From Photobacterium proteolyticum (GTDB lineage Bacteria; Pseudomonadota; Gammaproteobacteria; Enterobacterales; Vibrionaceae), in assembly GCF_001939735.1 (NCBI RefSeq), contig NZ_MJIL01000095.1:79635-143634 (forward strand): 64,000 nucleotides of DNA. Direction: 5' to 3'. Both the position numbers and the translations under genes were made by a program. Below are positions 7,521 through 16,167 of the stretch, one piece after another (within the stretch, counting starts at the first letter, position 1; each line of letters starts with the position of its first letter). The notes beneath the pieces were generated by a model that was given only the letters and a program-made list of their open reading frames with translations, was not told where the DNA came from and did not search any database.

Positions 7521-8417
7521 ATGGATTATTTACAACGGTTAACCCCAGTTATCCGCTACCTGGAACAACATTACGCCGAATCAGTGAACCTCCAGCAAGT
7601 TGCTGCAATGGCAAACCTTTCTCCTCATCACTTTCATCGGATATTTAAAGCCGTGACGGGGGAAACGTTAGCCAATCATATCAAACGCTTGAAGTTGCAA
7701 AATGCCGCACAACAGTTGTTTTTCAAGAAGTCTAGTGTGACAGAAGTCGCTCTCGATCATGGTTTTTCCAGCTCACAAAGCCTGGCCAAAGCATTTCGGC
7801 TCTATTTTGGTGTTACCCCAACCGAGATCCGAAATTGCACAACGCTTGAAGAATATTCAGCGCTGTTGAGAAATAGCAAGATTGGACACACCCTTCGCAA
7901 GTCTGGACACGAAAGCTCTCTCTCCGATGATTATAGTGGTGGATATCAACCACAAAGGAGTGAGAACATGAAAACTGAATTGTTCGAAGAACGCTGTCTG
8001 GCGTATGTGCGTGTTACCGGGCCCTATGGAGAAAATTATGAACCCGCTTTAGGGAAACTGTACCAATGGGCGGGTGCAAAAGGGTTACAAGATGGTCAGT
8101 GTATATTTATCTATCATGACAATCCGGAAGCCACGCCAGCAGATAAATGTCGTACCGATATCTGCCTGACCGTACCGGAAGGAACTGATGGCAGCCAGGG
8201 GATTGAAGTGAAGAAACTGCCTGCTGGCAGCTATGCATCGATTCGTGAAACGGTGACAGAACAAAGTCAGTACGGTACATTTTGGGAGAGCCTGATGGAA
8301 CAAATTGTTGCTTCAGGATTGGAAGTCGAGGATAGGCCATGCTTTGAGCTGTACCACAGTTACAATCCAGAGACCCGAGTTGCCGATGTTAGTTTCTGTG
8401 AGCCAATTAAGGCATAA
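7521..8417 (+). CDS. AraC regulator with C-terminal GyrI-like effector domain
   Basis: The ATG at 7521 gives 298 residues; a TTG ten codons upstream is less likely. The DNA-binding half comes first: two helix-turn-helix units over about residues 15-105, with NLSPHHFHRIFKAVTGE and the second motif at VTEVALDHGFSSSQSLAKAF. After a linker, residues about 145-298 form a GyrI-like (SbmC/Rob-type) effector-binding domain, starting MKTELFEERCLAYVRVTGPYG. Such proteins sense small hydrophobic compounds and often control efflux or stress genes. A perfect hairpin follows the stop codon at 8446-8476. It sits alone between an AraC gene and a convergent LysR gene. Confidence 0.9.
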   Translation: MDYLQRLTPVIRYLEQHYAESVNLQQVAAMANLSPHHFHRIFKAVTGETLANHIKRLKLQNAAQQLFFKKSSVTEVALDHGFSSSQSLAKAFRLYFGVTPTEIRNCTTLEEYSALLRNSKIGHTLRKSGHESSLSDDYSGGYQPQRSENMKTELFEERCLAYVRVTGPYGENYEPALGKLYQWAGAKGLQDGQCIFIYHDNPEATPADKCRTDICLTVPEGTDGSQGIEVKKLPAGSYASIRETVTEQSQYGTFWESLMEQIVASGLEVEDRPCFELYHSYNPETRVADVSFCEPIKA

Positions 8418-8445
8418 TTTTCCAGAGTATTGCTAGTTGTTATTA

Positions 8446-8476
8446 GACGCAGAGAAAGTGGAGTTTTCTCTGCGTC
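8446..8476. terminator. terminator hairpin between convergent regulators
   Basis: A perfect 12-bp stem (8446-8457 with 8465-8476) has a 7-nt loop. The plus-strand tail is ATTACGTTTCTTTT, so the T-run is offset. Confidence 0.65.
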
Positions 8477-8491
8477 ATTACGTTTCTTTTC

Positions 8492-9361
8492 TCAATCAAT
8501 TATCCATTCAAAGAGCAAATCCAGAGACGGGTTTCTAATATTCGTCGGCCTGACCAGGTAATAACCATTTCCTGAATTAACCGCTATCGGGTTTGGTCGG
8601 ATCAGACGGCCAGAATCAAGATCTTGTTTGGCCAGAATAATGTCACCTACTGCAATACCAAAGCCTTGCATCGCAGCACTCACCGCTAAATCCAATGTGG
8701 CAAAGTGTTGGTCTTGTTCGCTGGTTGCTGATGTGACGCCACAATGAGCCAGCCATAATTTCCAGTCACTTTTCTGAGGTGTTGCATGAAGCCAGGTATA
8801 ATTTGTCATCTCATCGGCTTCGAGAGTTTGGGTGTTGTCGCGTAGTAGTTCTGGTGAACACATCGGTGAGAGCGACTCTTCAAACAACAGGATGGCGCTG
8901 AGATCGCTTTGCTTCGGCTGCTTGCCATAGCAAATAGCCGCATCAAAGGATTCGGAGGCAAAATTTACGTTGTGCTTAATTGCCGAGGTTAACTCGACAT
9001 CGATATCAGGGTGGGCCTGCTGAAATGACATCAGCCTTGGTAGCAACCAGGATGTGATACAGCTTGGCGCTTTGAGCTTGATTTGCCGCTTGTCGCTGGA
9101 GACTTGCTCAACCGCACGGTGGATATGATTCATCGCATTTTCGACCAGTGGCAGAAATTCCTGGCCTTTGCTTGTCAGAGTCAACCCCCGTGCATGCCTG
9201 TTAAAAAGCCGAACTTTTAGTCGCTCTTCTAAGCTGATGATTTGGCGGCTGACAGCGCCCTGGGTAATATTCAGAATTTGGGCGGCTGTGGTGAAATTGA
9301 GCTGCTGGGCTGTTATCAGAAAGGATTGCAGCTCTTTCATTGTCGGGGTGCGATTATTCAT
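8492..9361 (-). CDS. LysR family regulator, GcvA-like
   Basis: This LTTR has 289 residues. The winged helix-turn-helix is at about residues 8-66 (LNFTTAAQILNITQGAVSRQ), followed by a linker helix and a two-lobed substrate domain. It is divergent from the aminotransferase/binding-protein operon, whose start is about 180 bp away; in LTTR biology this usually means control of the divergent operon, here an amino-acid-related one. MNNRTPT precedes an alternative internal Met8. No binding site was identified with confidence. Confidence 0.9.
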   Translation of the reverse strand: MNNRTPTMKELQSFLITAQQLNFTTAAQILNITQGAVSRQIISLEERLKVRLFNRHARGLTLTSKGQEFLPLVENAMNHIHRAVEQVSSDKRQIKLKAPSCITSWLLPRLMSFQQAHPDIDVELTSAIKHNVNFASESFDAAICYGKQPKQSDLSAILLFEESLSPMCSPELLRDNTQTLEADEMTNYTWLHATPQKSDWKLWLAHCGVTSATSEQDQHFATLDLAVSAAMQGFGIAVGDIILAKQDLDSGRLIRPNPIAVNSGNGYYLVRPTNIRNPSLDLLFEWIID

Positions 9362-9539
9362 TACTTAAGCCATGTTATTTTCTCATGGCTAGTATGCCGA
9401 GATTTCGATTCAGATTTCAAGTTTGCTCTGTTTATAATCAAAACAAGAAATTGTTGAGATAATTAATTCGTATTTAATGCATGAAAATGCGTGATTGGTC
9501 TTTCTATCTCGTGAAGTATGCAGAACTTGGAGGTTGTCA

Positions 9540-10616
9540 GTGAATTCGTTAGCATCACGTTTGGTACCCAAGACAGTAGAAAAACTCATACCTTATCAGT
9601 CTGCACGAAGAATCGGCGGTAGTGGACATTTGTGGCTGAATGCCAATGAACTGGAAAAAAGTTGTCAATATGGTGCCGGGGATGGTGAATATCATCGGTA
9701 TCCTGATTTTCTTCCCCATGATCTAGCCAATGCCTATTTGGAGTACTGTCGGGGAACAGGCGATGCATTACGCTGCGAGGCAGTGGCTGTTCGCGGTGCG
9801 GATGAAGCTATTGATCTGATGATCAGAACGTTTTGTCAGCCCGGTGCCGACAAGATCATGATTTGTCCGCCGACATACGCGATGTATGAATTTTGCGCCG
9901 AGTCGATTGCGGTTGAGGCGGTAAAAGCGCCGTTGTTAGAGGACTTCCAGCTAGATATGCCTGCGATAACCAGGCAGTTAGCTGATACCAAGATCCTGTT
10001 TCTTTGTTCGCCCAACAATCCGACCGGCAATGTGGTTGAGCAAGCCGATATCATCGCCTTGCTTGAAGCGGGTAAGGAAACAACCCTGATTGTTGTTGAT
10101 GAGGCTTATATTGAATTTGCACCTGAAACCAGCGTGGTGAATTTGATTGAGCAATATCCTAATTTGGTGGTGATTCGAACCTTGTCGAAAGCGTTTGGCC
10201 TTGCAGCTATTCGATGCGGTTTCTTATTGGCAGATAGCAGTGTGATGGAATACATCTCAAGACTCATTGCTCCTTATCCTATCGCTGATCCTGTTGCGGA
10301 GATTGCTCTGCGGGCCTTGGAGAGTGATGGGATCCAAAAAATGCGAACTCAGTCTGACGAACTGATTTCGACCCGGGAGTGGTTTGCCGAAGAAGTGCAA
10401 AAGCTTGCCATCGTCGATACTGTTTATGTATCGGCAACGAATTTTGTTTTGATTCGTTTCAATGATGAAGAGTGTATGTATAACTATTTGCTCAGCAAAG
10501 GCATAGTCACACGCAATCAGGCCCATGAGCCGGCACTGGCAAATTGTGTTCGGATTTCGATTGGTTCAAAAAGCAGTATGCTCGAAACCTTAAATGCGTT
10601 AAAAGAATATAACTAA
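9540..10616 (+). CDS. class I/II PLP aminotransferase, HisC-like
   Basis: A GTG at 9540 is preferred as start because GGAGG lies exactly six bases before it; the protein has 358 residues. The fold-type I aminotransferase signatures are clear: SPNNPTGN (substrate/PLP pocket), VVDEAYIEF (PLP ring and pyridine aspartate), and LSKAFGLAAIRCGF with the PLP lysine in SKA. This matches histidinol-phosphate aminotransferases, but no other his gene is near. It is followed 13 bases later by an amino-acid binding protein and stands opposite a LysR gene, which suggests a dedicated role with an imported amino acid rather than histidine synthesis. Confidence 0.85.
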   Translation: MNSLASRLVPKTVEKLIPYQSARRIGGSGHLWLNANELEKSCQYGAGDGEYHRYPDFLPHDLANAYLEYCRGTGDALRCEAVAVRGADEAIDLMIRTFCQPGADKIMICPPTYAMYEFCAESIAVEAVKAPLLEDFQLDMPAITRQLADTKILFLCSPNNPTGNVVEQADIIALLEAGKETTLIVVDEAYIEFAPETSVVNLIEQYPNLVVIRTLSKAFGLAAIRCGFLLADSSVMEYISRLIAPYPIADPVAEIALRALESDGIQKMRTQSDELISTREWFAEEVQKLAIVDTVYVSATNFVLIRFNDEECMYNYLLSKGIVTRNQAHEPALANCVRISIGSKSSMLETLNALKEYN

Positions 10617-10629
10617 AAAGGATTTTGTT

Positions 10630-11415
10630 ATGAAGAAAGTGATCAGCTTGGGATGTTTGGGAATTGTGCTTGCTGCGGCAACTTTTGGCTCTGCGCAGGC
10701 GGCGCAGCAGAAACCGGTACGACTTGCGTCGGACTTTACTTATCCGCCGTTTAATTACAAGGATGCATCAGGTACACCTCAAGGGTTCGACATTGAAATT
10801 GCCGATGCACTTTGTGCCGAAGCTCAGCTTAACTGTGAGTGGGTAACCCAAAGTTGGGATGGATTGATCCCTTCGTTGCTGGCACGTAAGTCTGATGTCA
10901 TTATGGCGTCGATGCGGATCACTGAAGAGCGCAAGAAGCGGGTGTTGTTTACCGATAAGTACTACCAGACACCGGCTCGCTTTGTGACCGGTAAAACATC
11001 CGGGGTCACGATCGACAAAGCAGGTTTGAAAGGCAAAAGTATCGGTGTTCAGCTAGGTACCATTCATGATCGCTACGTAACGGATAAGTTTGGCGATGTT
11101 GCGACAATTCGTCGCTATACCGGACAGGATGAAGTGTATCTCGATTTGCAAAGTGGCAGACTGGATGCGGTGTTTGGCAATTCTGATCAACTGGCGCTGG
11201 CCTTCCTTGAGAAAGAACGAGGCCAAGGGTTTGCTTTCACCGGCGAAGCCGTTACCGACAAGGCTTATATTGGAGAAGGAACGGCGTTGGCATTGCGATT
11301 AAAAGACAAGAAACTTGCGGCCAAATTTAACCAAGCTATCAAAAGCATTCGTGAAAACGGTACCTACGATAAAATCGCATCGAAGTATTTCAACTTTGAT
11401 ATTTACGGCGAGTAA
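10630..11415 (+). CDS. periplasmic amino-acid-binding protein, SBP family 3
   Basis: The ATG follows AAAAGGATTTTGTT and opens a signal peptide of about 24 residues ending AQAA. The mature part of about 237 residues is an SBP_bac_3 domain like the lysine/arginine/ornithine and histidine binding proteins (FTYPPFNYKD, GFDIEIADALC, QSWDGLIPSLLARKSDVIMASM). It forms an operon with the aminotransferase upstream. No ABC permease or ATPase genes are present, so it must borrow a transporter or act as a sensor. A strong terminator follows at 11434-11460. Confidence 0.92.
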   Translation: MKKVISLGCLGIVLAAATFGSAQAAQQKPVRLASDFTYPPFNYKDASGTPQGFDIEIADALCAEAQLNCEWVTQSWDGLIPSLLARKSDVIMASMRITEERKKRVLFTDKYYQTPARFVTGKTSGVTIDKAGLKGKSIGVQLGTIHDRYVTDKFGDVATIRRYTGQDEVYLDLQSGRLDAVFGNSDQLALAFLEKERGQGFAFTGEAVTDKAYIGEGTALALRLKDKKLAAKFNQAIKSIRENGTYDKIASKYFNFDIYGE

Positions 11416-11433
11416 AATTACTTTTTCTTAAGT

Positions 11434-11460
11434 GACAGGCAGCGTTTGGCGCTGCCTGTC
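11434..11460. terminator. strong bidirectional terminator
   Basis: An 11-bp perfect GC-rich stem (11434-11444 with 11450-11460) has a 5-nt loop between convergent genes. A CTTTTTCTT tract lies on the left and ATTATTTG on the right. Confidence 0.85.
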
Positions 11461-11461
11461 A

Positions 11462-12421
11462 TTATTTGTTGCTTTCCACCAACTCTTTGATCACAGAGCG
11501 CAGCCAGGCTATTTTCGGGTTATAGGCATTACGCTTGTGCCACATTAGCGTAAATGGAATCGAGAGCTCTTTATAGGCCTGCTCTGAAATTGGAATAGGC
11601 AGAGCTACCAGGTTCGGGTAGCGTTGTGTGGCAAAGCTTTGGCAATATCCAGGCGCGGTGGTGAACATGTCATGCCCTGGCTGCGCCGCCATAAACAAAG
11701 ATTGATCAAAGTTCGACACCGATAGCGCAATTTGTCGTTCTTTTCCTATTCCAGATAATACTTCATCTAGTGCCCAGCGCTCTCTGGCCTCCCAGATAAT
11801 GTTTATGTGTGAGTAGGCAAGGAAGGCGTCAAGATCCCATTTTTGCTGCAAGACCGGATGATCGTCGCGAATAAACACCATTGGCCGATCTTCGAACAGG
11901 ACTTCATAGTCGATGTAGTAGGGCAGAAGCGCCAAAGTTTCTTGCGAACGATGGTGAGTTTCCCTGCCACAAAAGCCAATATCGGCTTCTCCATTGATAA
12001 TGGCTTCAAGCGAGTCATAATCCCAGTCAAGGATCCGTATCGTTGAATCAGGGTATTGCCCGGAGATTAGCTGAGGCAAGCTACCCAAAACCAGCATGTG
12101 CAGCGGTGCCTCCATCATTAGCTGGAAGTTCACGCCTCGCGGTGTCGCGGTTCCCCGTTTGGTCGATAATTGCGAGGCGAGCTGGAACCATTCTGCGAGC
12201 TCTTCTTCCATACTTAGAGAAAGCGGGGTCGGTTGCAGTCCGTGAGGCTCGCGTATGAACAGAGGATCATCGAACCAGTCACGAAGCTTTCCAAGTGCCT
12301 TGCTCACGGCTGAAGGCGTTACATTGAGCTTTTTGGCGGTTTTGGTCACGCTGCGCTCTTGTAACAGTACCTGCATCGTGATCAATAAGTTGAGATCGAG
12401 CCGGTGAAGAGGTTTGCTCAT
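11462..12421 (-). CDS. yidZ: LysR family regulator YidZ
   Basis: The 319-residue LTTR closely follows E. coli YidZ along its length as I recall it: LDLNLL near the start, QERSVTKTAKKLNVTPSAVSK in the helix-turn-helix, WFDDPLF, and DWDYDSLEAI...GEADIGFCGRE in the effector domain, ending with MWHKRNAYNPKIAWLR. YidZ has been linked to anaerobic nitric oxide protection in E. coli. The gene begins 17 bases after the mdtL stop codon on the same strand, the same pairing as in enterobacteria (mdtL-yidZ), which supports the call. It is probably co-transcribed with mdtL. Confidence 0.9.
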   Translation of the reverse strand: MSKPLHRLDLNLLITMQVLLQERSVTKTAKKLNVTPSAVSKALGKLRDWFDDPLFIREPHGLQPTPLSLSMEEELAEWFQLASQLSTKRGTATPRGVNFQLMMEAPLHMLVLGSLPQLISGQYPDSTIRILDWDYDSLEAIINGEADIGFCGRETHHRSQETLALLPYYIDYEVLFEDRPMVFIRDDHPVLQQKWDLDAFLAYSHINIIWEARERWALDEVLSGIGKERQIALSVSNFDQSLFMAAQPGHDMFTTAPGYCQSFATQRYPNLVALPIPISEQAYKELSIPFTLMWHKRNAYNPKIAWLRSVIKELVESNK

Positions 12422-12438
12422 TGATAATAATTCCTGAA

Positions 12439-13623
12439 TTAAGCCACGTTGTCTGAAGTGACAGCCTGAGTGACCACTGCTGTTTTCGGTGAACGTGAGG
12501 TGAGCAGCGCTGCAAGGTTACCTAGGCTGGTTACAAATAGCAAAATAGTCAGCATATTCAATGCATTTACACCAAGCCAGCCCATAAACCAGATATAGAA
12601 GGCCGAAACGGTGATTTGGCTAATCCCCAACACAGAACTGGCTAAACCAGCATGAGTATCGAACGGTTTTAACGCCTGGCTGGTGGTTGTTCCAAAACCT
12701 AGCGAGAACCCGGAACAGATAAAAGCAAAGCCAGTTAAAAATAGTAAAGGGTTGCTGGTTATTCCGGCAATGACCAGCTGTATGCCTGATAGAAGGAATA
12801 AACACTGAGAAGCAACCATTACGCGATGTTGCCCTAACAATACAAGCATTTTGGGCGTCAGGAATGCGGTTGTCATACTCACCACAGCCAGTAGTGCCAT
12901 AGCCATAGAGTATTGCCCGGTTGAGAAACCCATGATGTCCATCATCAGCATAGGCGAGGTATTCACATATGTCAGGATGGCCGACACGCTCAAGCTCAGG
13001 ATAAACAGTCGGCTCAGGAAAAAGCGAGACAGGAACTTTTGCCATGGTACAGAATCTGATTTATGGTGGCTGACCGAGCGGGTTTCTGTAAGGGCGAAGC
13101 AGCATGCCAGGCCAATAAGGACAGCAGTAATCATCATCACCATAAACAAAATCGGCCAGGGGGAAACAAGCAGAATAAGGTGGCCGATAACTGGCGCAAG
13201 CACCGGGATAATGCAAGTAATGCCATTTATCATAGACAGCACTTTAGCGCGTTTGTCATCGTCCAGAACATCACGAAGAATGGCAAAAGCAACCACGTAG
13301 GCAAACCCCGAGCCTATTCCCTGACCAAAACGTCCGATGAAGAACTGAAGTGGGTTTGTTGCCTGCATTGTCCACCAGGAGGCTAAGGTAAAAATGATAG
13401 CGCTCAAGATAGCGACTGGTTTTCGGCCACATTTGTCTGCAAGCAGTCCGCCAAAGATCATGGTCGATGCCATTCCAACAAGGTAGATGGAGAAGGCGGC
13501 ATGAAGATCTGCTTCAGTAGCTTGTAAGCTGGTCGCAATTTGCGGCAGACCGACTAAATAAAGATCAATCCCTAATGGATACATCAGCACCAGAGAGAAG
13601 CAACATAACAAAATTTTTTTCAT
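12439..13623 (-). CDS. mdtL: MFS multidrug efflux transporter MdtL
   Basis: A 394-residue, 12-helix major facilitator protein of the DHA1 drug:H+ antiporter type. The N-terminal YPLGIDLYLVGLP, the loop GGLLADKCGRKPV and the later GITCIIPVLAPVIGHLI all match E. coli MdtL. It would export drugs such as chloramphenicol across the inner membrane. The gene lies directly upstream of yidZ in the same order as in E. coli. The ATG at 13621-13623 starts the first helix almost at once (MKKILLCCFSLVLMYP). Confidence 0.9.
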   Translation of the reverse strand: MKKILLCCFSLVLMYPLGIDLYLVGLPQIATSLQATEADLHAAFSIYLVGMASTMIFGGLLADKCGRKPVAILSAIIFTLASWWTMQATNPLQFFIGRFGQGIGSGFAYVVAFAILRDVLDDDKRAKVLSMINGITCIIPVLAPVIGHLILLVSPWPILFMVMMITAVLIGLACCFALTETRSVSHHKSDSVPWQKFLSRFFLSRLFILSLSVSAILTYVNTSPMLMMDIMGFSTGQYSMAMALLAVVSMTTAFLTPKMLVLLGQHRVMVASQCLFLLSGIQLVIAGITSNPLLFLTGFAFICSGFSLGFGTTTSQALKPFDTHAGLASSVLGISQITVSAFYIWFMGWLGVNALNMLTILLFVTSLGNLAALLTSRSPKTAVVTQAVTSDNVA

Positions 13624-13817
13624 GGGTTTTTCTACCGCGTTATCAAGGTATCGATATCCTAGTGTGGTGAGTGTCGAATTGCGATTTGCCTGTGGGACAA
13701 CTGTATTTTCCTGAATGGAAAACTAGTCCACTTCTATGAGGAAGATAAAGATCTTGGATGATTGATTCGCGTAAGTTATGGGTGTTATAAGGGTTCTATA
13801 AAATTCAATGGAGTTGA

Positions 13818-14111
13818 ATGCCAATGCTAAGGCTGATTAGGTTTGTGGTGGTTGCTAATATTATTGCGACATTGAGTGTTTGGTTATTAAGTCAGTTTAT
13901 TGAACTGTTTTCAATAAATCATCCGACGGATTACTTGTTTTATATCTGCATAGTGTTGTGGGGAGTGGCTGGCTTAGCGTGGGATGGTGGCAAGGCAAGC
14001 AAAAATTATGATCTCGATAGGGCTGGAAATAAAACTCAGTCTATGGTGTCTGGTTATGATGCTAAAGCAGACAAGCTTAAGCAGTACAGGAAAACTATCA
14101 CTTTGGTTTGA
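13818..14111 (+). CDS. small membrane protein, possibly truncated by a frameshift
   Basis: The ATG has TGGAG five bases upstream; 97 residues. Two membrane segments are predicted (about residues 5-25 and 38-55), followed by a polar stretch ending YRKTITLV. In the -1 frame right at the stop codon the sequence runs FGLKMFISGLPSLAGCLV and on to a TAG at about 14169, which is hydrophobic and would make a third membrane helix. This suggests that the native protein was about 20 residues longer and lost its frame near 14100. No family name recognised with certainty. Confidence 0.5.
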   Translation: MPMLRLIRFVVVANIIATLSVWLLSQFIELFSINHPTDYLFYICIVLWGVAGLAWDGGKASKNYDLDRAGNKTQSMVSGYDAKADKLKQYRKTITLV

Positions 14112-14234
14112 AGATGTTTATATCAGGGTTGCCGTCTCTTGCTGGCTGTCTTGTCGTCTATTTGTTTTAGCTTTTTCCGCCATCGAAGCTTCCTTGCCCA
14201 ACGTCTTAGCCTAGCCTACGATTGAATAGTCTGA

Positions 14235-15035
14235 ATGACTGCAATTGTGTTCTATTCTATGGATGACCAGCACGCACCGATATCTCGAACGTCTTACTTT
14301 CGTTTCTACGAGGAGCTCAATGATTTCTTGCCAAAACTGCGACACAAGGTATTGTTTTCACATGCTTATACGGGTAAGCCATCAGTTAAAGATGCCATAG
14401 AGGCGATAGGGGTTCCGCATACGGAAATTGACTTGATATTGGTCGATGGTGTTTCAGTTTCCTTTGACTACAAGTTAACAGGTGGTGAGAGAATATCTGT
14501 CTATCCGGTGTTTGAATTGTTAGATATTCAGCCTTTAACCCACCTTCGTCCTAAACCGCTGCGGGATACTAAGTTTGTTGTTGACGTTAATTTGGGAAAA
14601 CTGGCACTCAAATTACGGCTGCTGGGCTTTGATACTTTATATAACAACAAATTTGAAGATAGTGAGATCGTTGATATTTCTCTTCATGAAAAACGCATTA
14701 TTCTTACTCGAGATAAAGGCATATTCAAATATAGTGCTGTTACTCATGGTTATTGGGTGAGAAGTGATAATGTTGATAGGCAAGTAAGAGAAGTGCTCCA
14801 ACGTCTTCAACTGGAAAATAGTTTGAAGCCGTTTACCCGCTGTTCTTATTGCAATGGTGAGTTTGAATGCATTGACAAGAACCAACTAAATGGACGTGTT
14901 CCAGAAAATGCATTGGAGCTATTTGCGGAATTTTTTGAATGCCAGGGGTGCAAGAAAATATATTGGAAGGGAACTCACTATAAACGAATAGTCAGTTGGC
15001 TCAATGAGCTCACTGTGAATAACTCTATCAATTGA
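14235..15035 (+). CDS. Mut7-C RNase-domain protein with N-terminal ubiquitin-like domain
   Basis: A 266-residue soluble protein. Residues about 1-100 resemble the beta-grasp domain that precedes Mut7-C domains (VPHTEIDLILVDGVSVSFDYKL). Residues about 110-255 match the Mut7-C PIN-like RNase domain: FVVDVNLGKLALKLRLLGFD, ILTRDKGI, and a zinc-ribbon-like pair CSYC...CQGC near the end. The likely role is RNA cleavage or a toxin-like RNase activity, inferred only from the fold. It sits upstream of the TPP riboswitch and thiM on the same strand, but the riboswitch leader implies separate control. Confidence 0.85.
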   Translation: MTAIVFYSMDDQHAPISRTSYFRFYEELNDFLPKLRHKVLFSHAYTGKPSVKDAIEAIGVPHTEIDLILVDGVSVSFDYKLTGGERISVYPVFELLDIQPLTHLRPKPLRDTKFVVDVNLGKLALKLRLLGFDTLYNNKFEDSEIVDISLHEKRIILTRDKGIFKYSAVTHGYWVRSDNVDRQVREVLQRLQLENSLKPFTRCSYCNGEFECIDKNQLNGRVPENALELFAEFFECQGCKKIYWKGTHYKRIVSWLNELTVNNSIN

Positions 15036-15059
15036 AGCTTTTTGTGTTATTATCCAGCG

Positions 15060-15143
15060 CGTAGTCGGGGGGCCTGAAGGCTGAGATCGCATCACGCGAG
15101 ACCCGTTGAACCTGATTCAGTTAACACTGGCGTAGGGAACTAT
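15060..15143 (+). promoter_or_regulatory. TPP riboswitch (THI element)
   Basis: The conserved TPP-sensing parts are all present in order: GGGGGGCC at the start of the P2 arm, GGCTGAGATC (15079-15088), the GACCCGTTGAACCTGAT block (15100-15116), and ACTGGCGTAGGGAACTA closing P4/P5. It lies 86 bases upstream of the thiM start and would reduce thiM expression when thiamine pyrophosphate is abundant. No clear terminator follows, so control is more likely at translation, though the expression platform could not be drawn with certainty. Confidence 0.95.
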
Positions 15144-15228
15144 ATGTCTTGTCATGAGAGGTGTGATCTTCACTCGTCTTAGATTTTTGGCTAGATCAAG
15201 TTCCTGTGCACCGGTTTTAGGAGCTTGA

Positions 15229-16047
15229 ATGCCAAATCCTACCGCAATTGAAAATACAGAAACCCGTATCCAACCTATTGTTACTGCCTTGGATGCAGTT
15301 AGGCAGCGAAAGCCATTAGTGGTGAATATCACAAACTATGTCGTGATGAATAATAGTGCCAATGCCTTGCTTGCTATTGGCGCGTCTCCAATCATGGCAC
15401 ACTCACGTGAAGAAATGTCAGAAATGATGTCTTTTTCAGGTGCTTTGGTGATTAACATTGGCACCTTAGATAGCCAGTGGAAACCTCGCATGCTGTTTGC
15501 TGTAGAACAGGCAAATATCAGTGGTAAATGTGTCGTACTTGATCCGGTAGGGTGTGGCGCGAGTAAGTTTCGAACAGAAGCTTCACGTCAAATTGCACAA
15601 CTAGCCAATAAGTTGATTATTCGTGGTAATGCCTCTGAAATTATTGCTCTAGCTGGAGAAAGAGGCCAAAGCAAAGGTGTTGATGCGCTTGATGAGAGTG
15701 AGGCTGCTGTTGGCGCCGCTCAACACTTAGTGGAAGCTTATCAGTGTAGTGTTGTTATATCCGGCTCTACAGATTTTGTTGTGACCTCAAAAGGGCAAAC
15801 ACAGTTGCGCAACGGGCACGCAATGATGCCCTATGTAACGGGAATGGGATGCACTTTGTCAGCCATCGTAGGGGCTTTTGCCGCTGTTGGCGAAGAGACT
15901 GGGTTGGCGGCTACGGCGATTTTAGGTGTAGCCGGTGAAATTGCCGCAGAGCAGTCGAAAGGGCCCGGTAGTTTACAACTGAACCTGCTGGATGCCTTGT
16001 ATCAGTTGGATGAAGAAACGCTTATTCAACGCCTGAAACTATCGTAA
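15229..16047 (+). CDS. thiM: hydroxyethylthiazole kinase
   Basis: ThiM phosphorylates 4-methyl-5-(2-hydroxyethyl)thiazole, a salvage step of thiamine synthesis in the cytoplasm. The protein has 272 residues, the usual length, starting at an ATG with AGGAG five bases upstream. Signatures are LVVNITNYVVMNNSANALLA near the start, LDPVGCGASKFR, and the ATP/anion-hole segment VTGMGCTLSAIVGAF with its cysteine. It is the only thiamine gene in the window and stands alone behind a TPP riboswitch; thiD and thiE, its usual partners, are not here. Confidence 0.96.
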   Translation: MPNPTAIENTETRIQPIVTALDAVRQRKPLVVNITNYVVMNNSANALLAIGASPIMAHSREEMSEMMSFSGALVINIGTLDSQWKPRMLFAVEQANISGKCVVLDPVGCGASKFRTEASRQIAQLANKLIIRGNASEIIALAGERGQSKGVDALDESEAAVGAAQHLVEAYQCSVVISGSTDFVVTSKGQTQLRNGHAMMPYVTGMGCTLSAIVGAFAAVGEETGLAATAILGVAGEIAAEQSKGPGSLQLNLLDALYQLDEETLIQRLKLS

Positions 16048-16104
16048 AAGGCAAACCAGCCCCTGATGTTACCTGGCCACCCATAACAAATTAGATGTCG
16101 AGGC

Positions 16105-16136
16105 AAGACTCAGAATTTATCAGCATTCTGAGTCTT
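16105..16136 (+). terminator. terminator after thiM
   Basis: A 12-bp perfect stem (16105-16116 with 16125-16136) has an 8-nt loop followed by ACTTCTGTTTTACTTT. It also lies just past the end of the convergent nucleoside transporter gene. Confidence 0.75.
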
Positions 16137-16167
16137 ACTTCTGTTTTACTTTGATGGCTCGGAAGAG

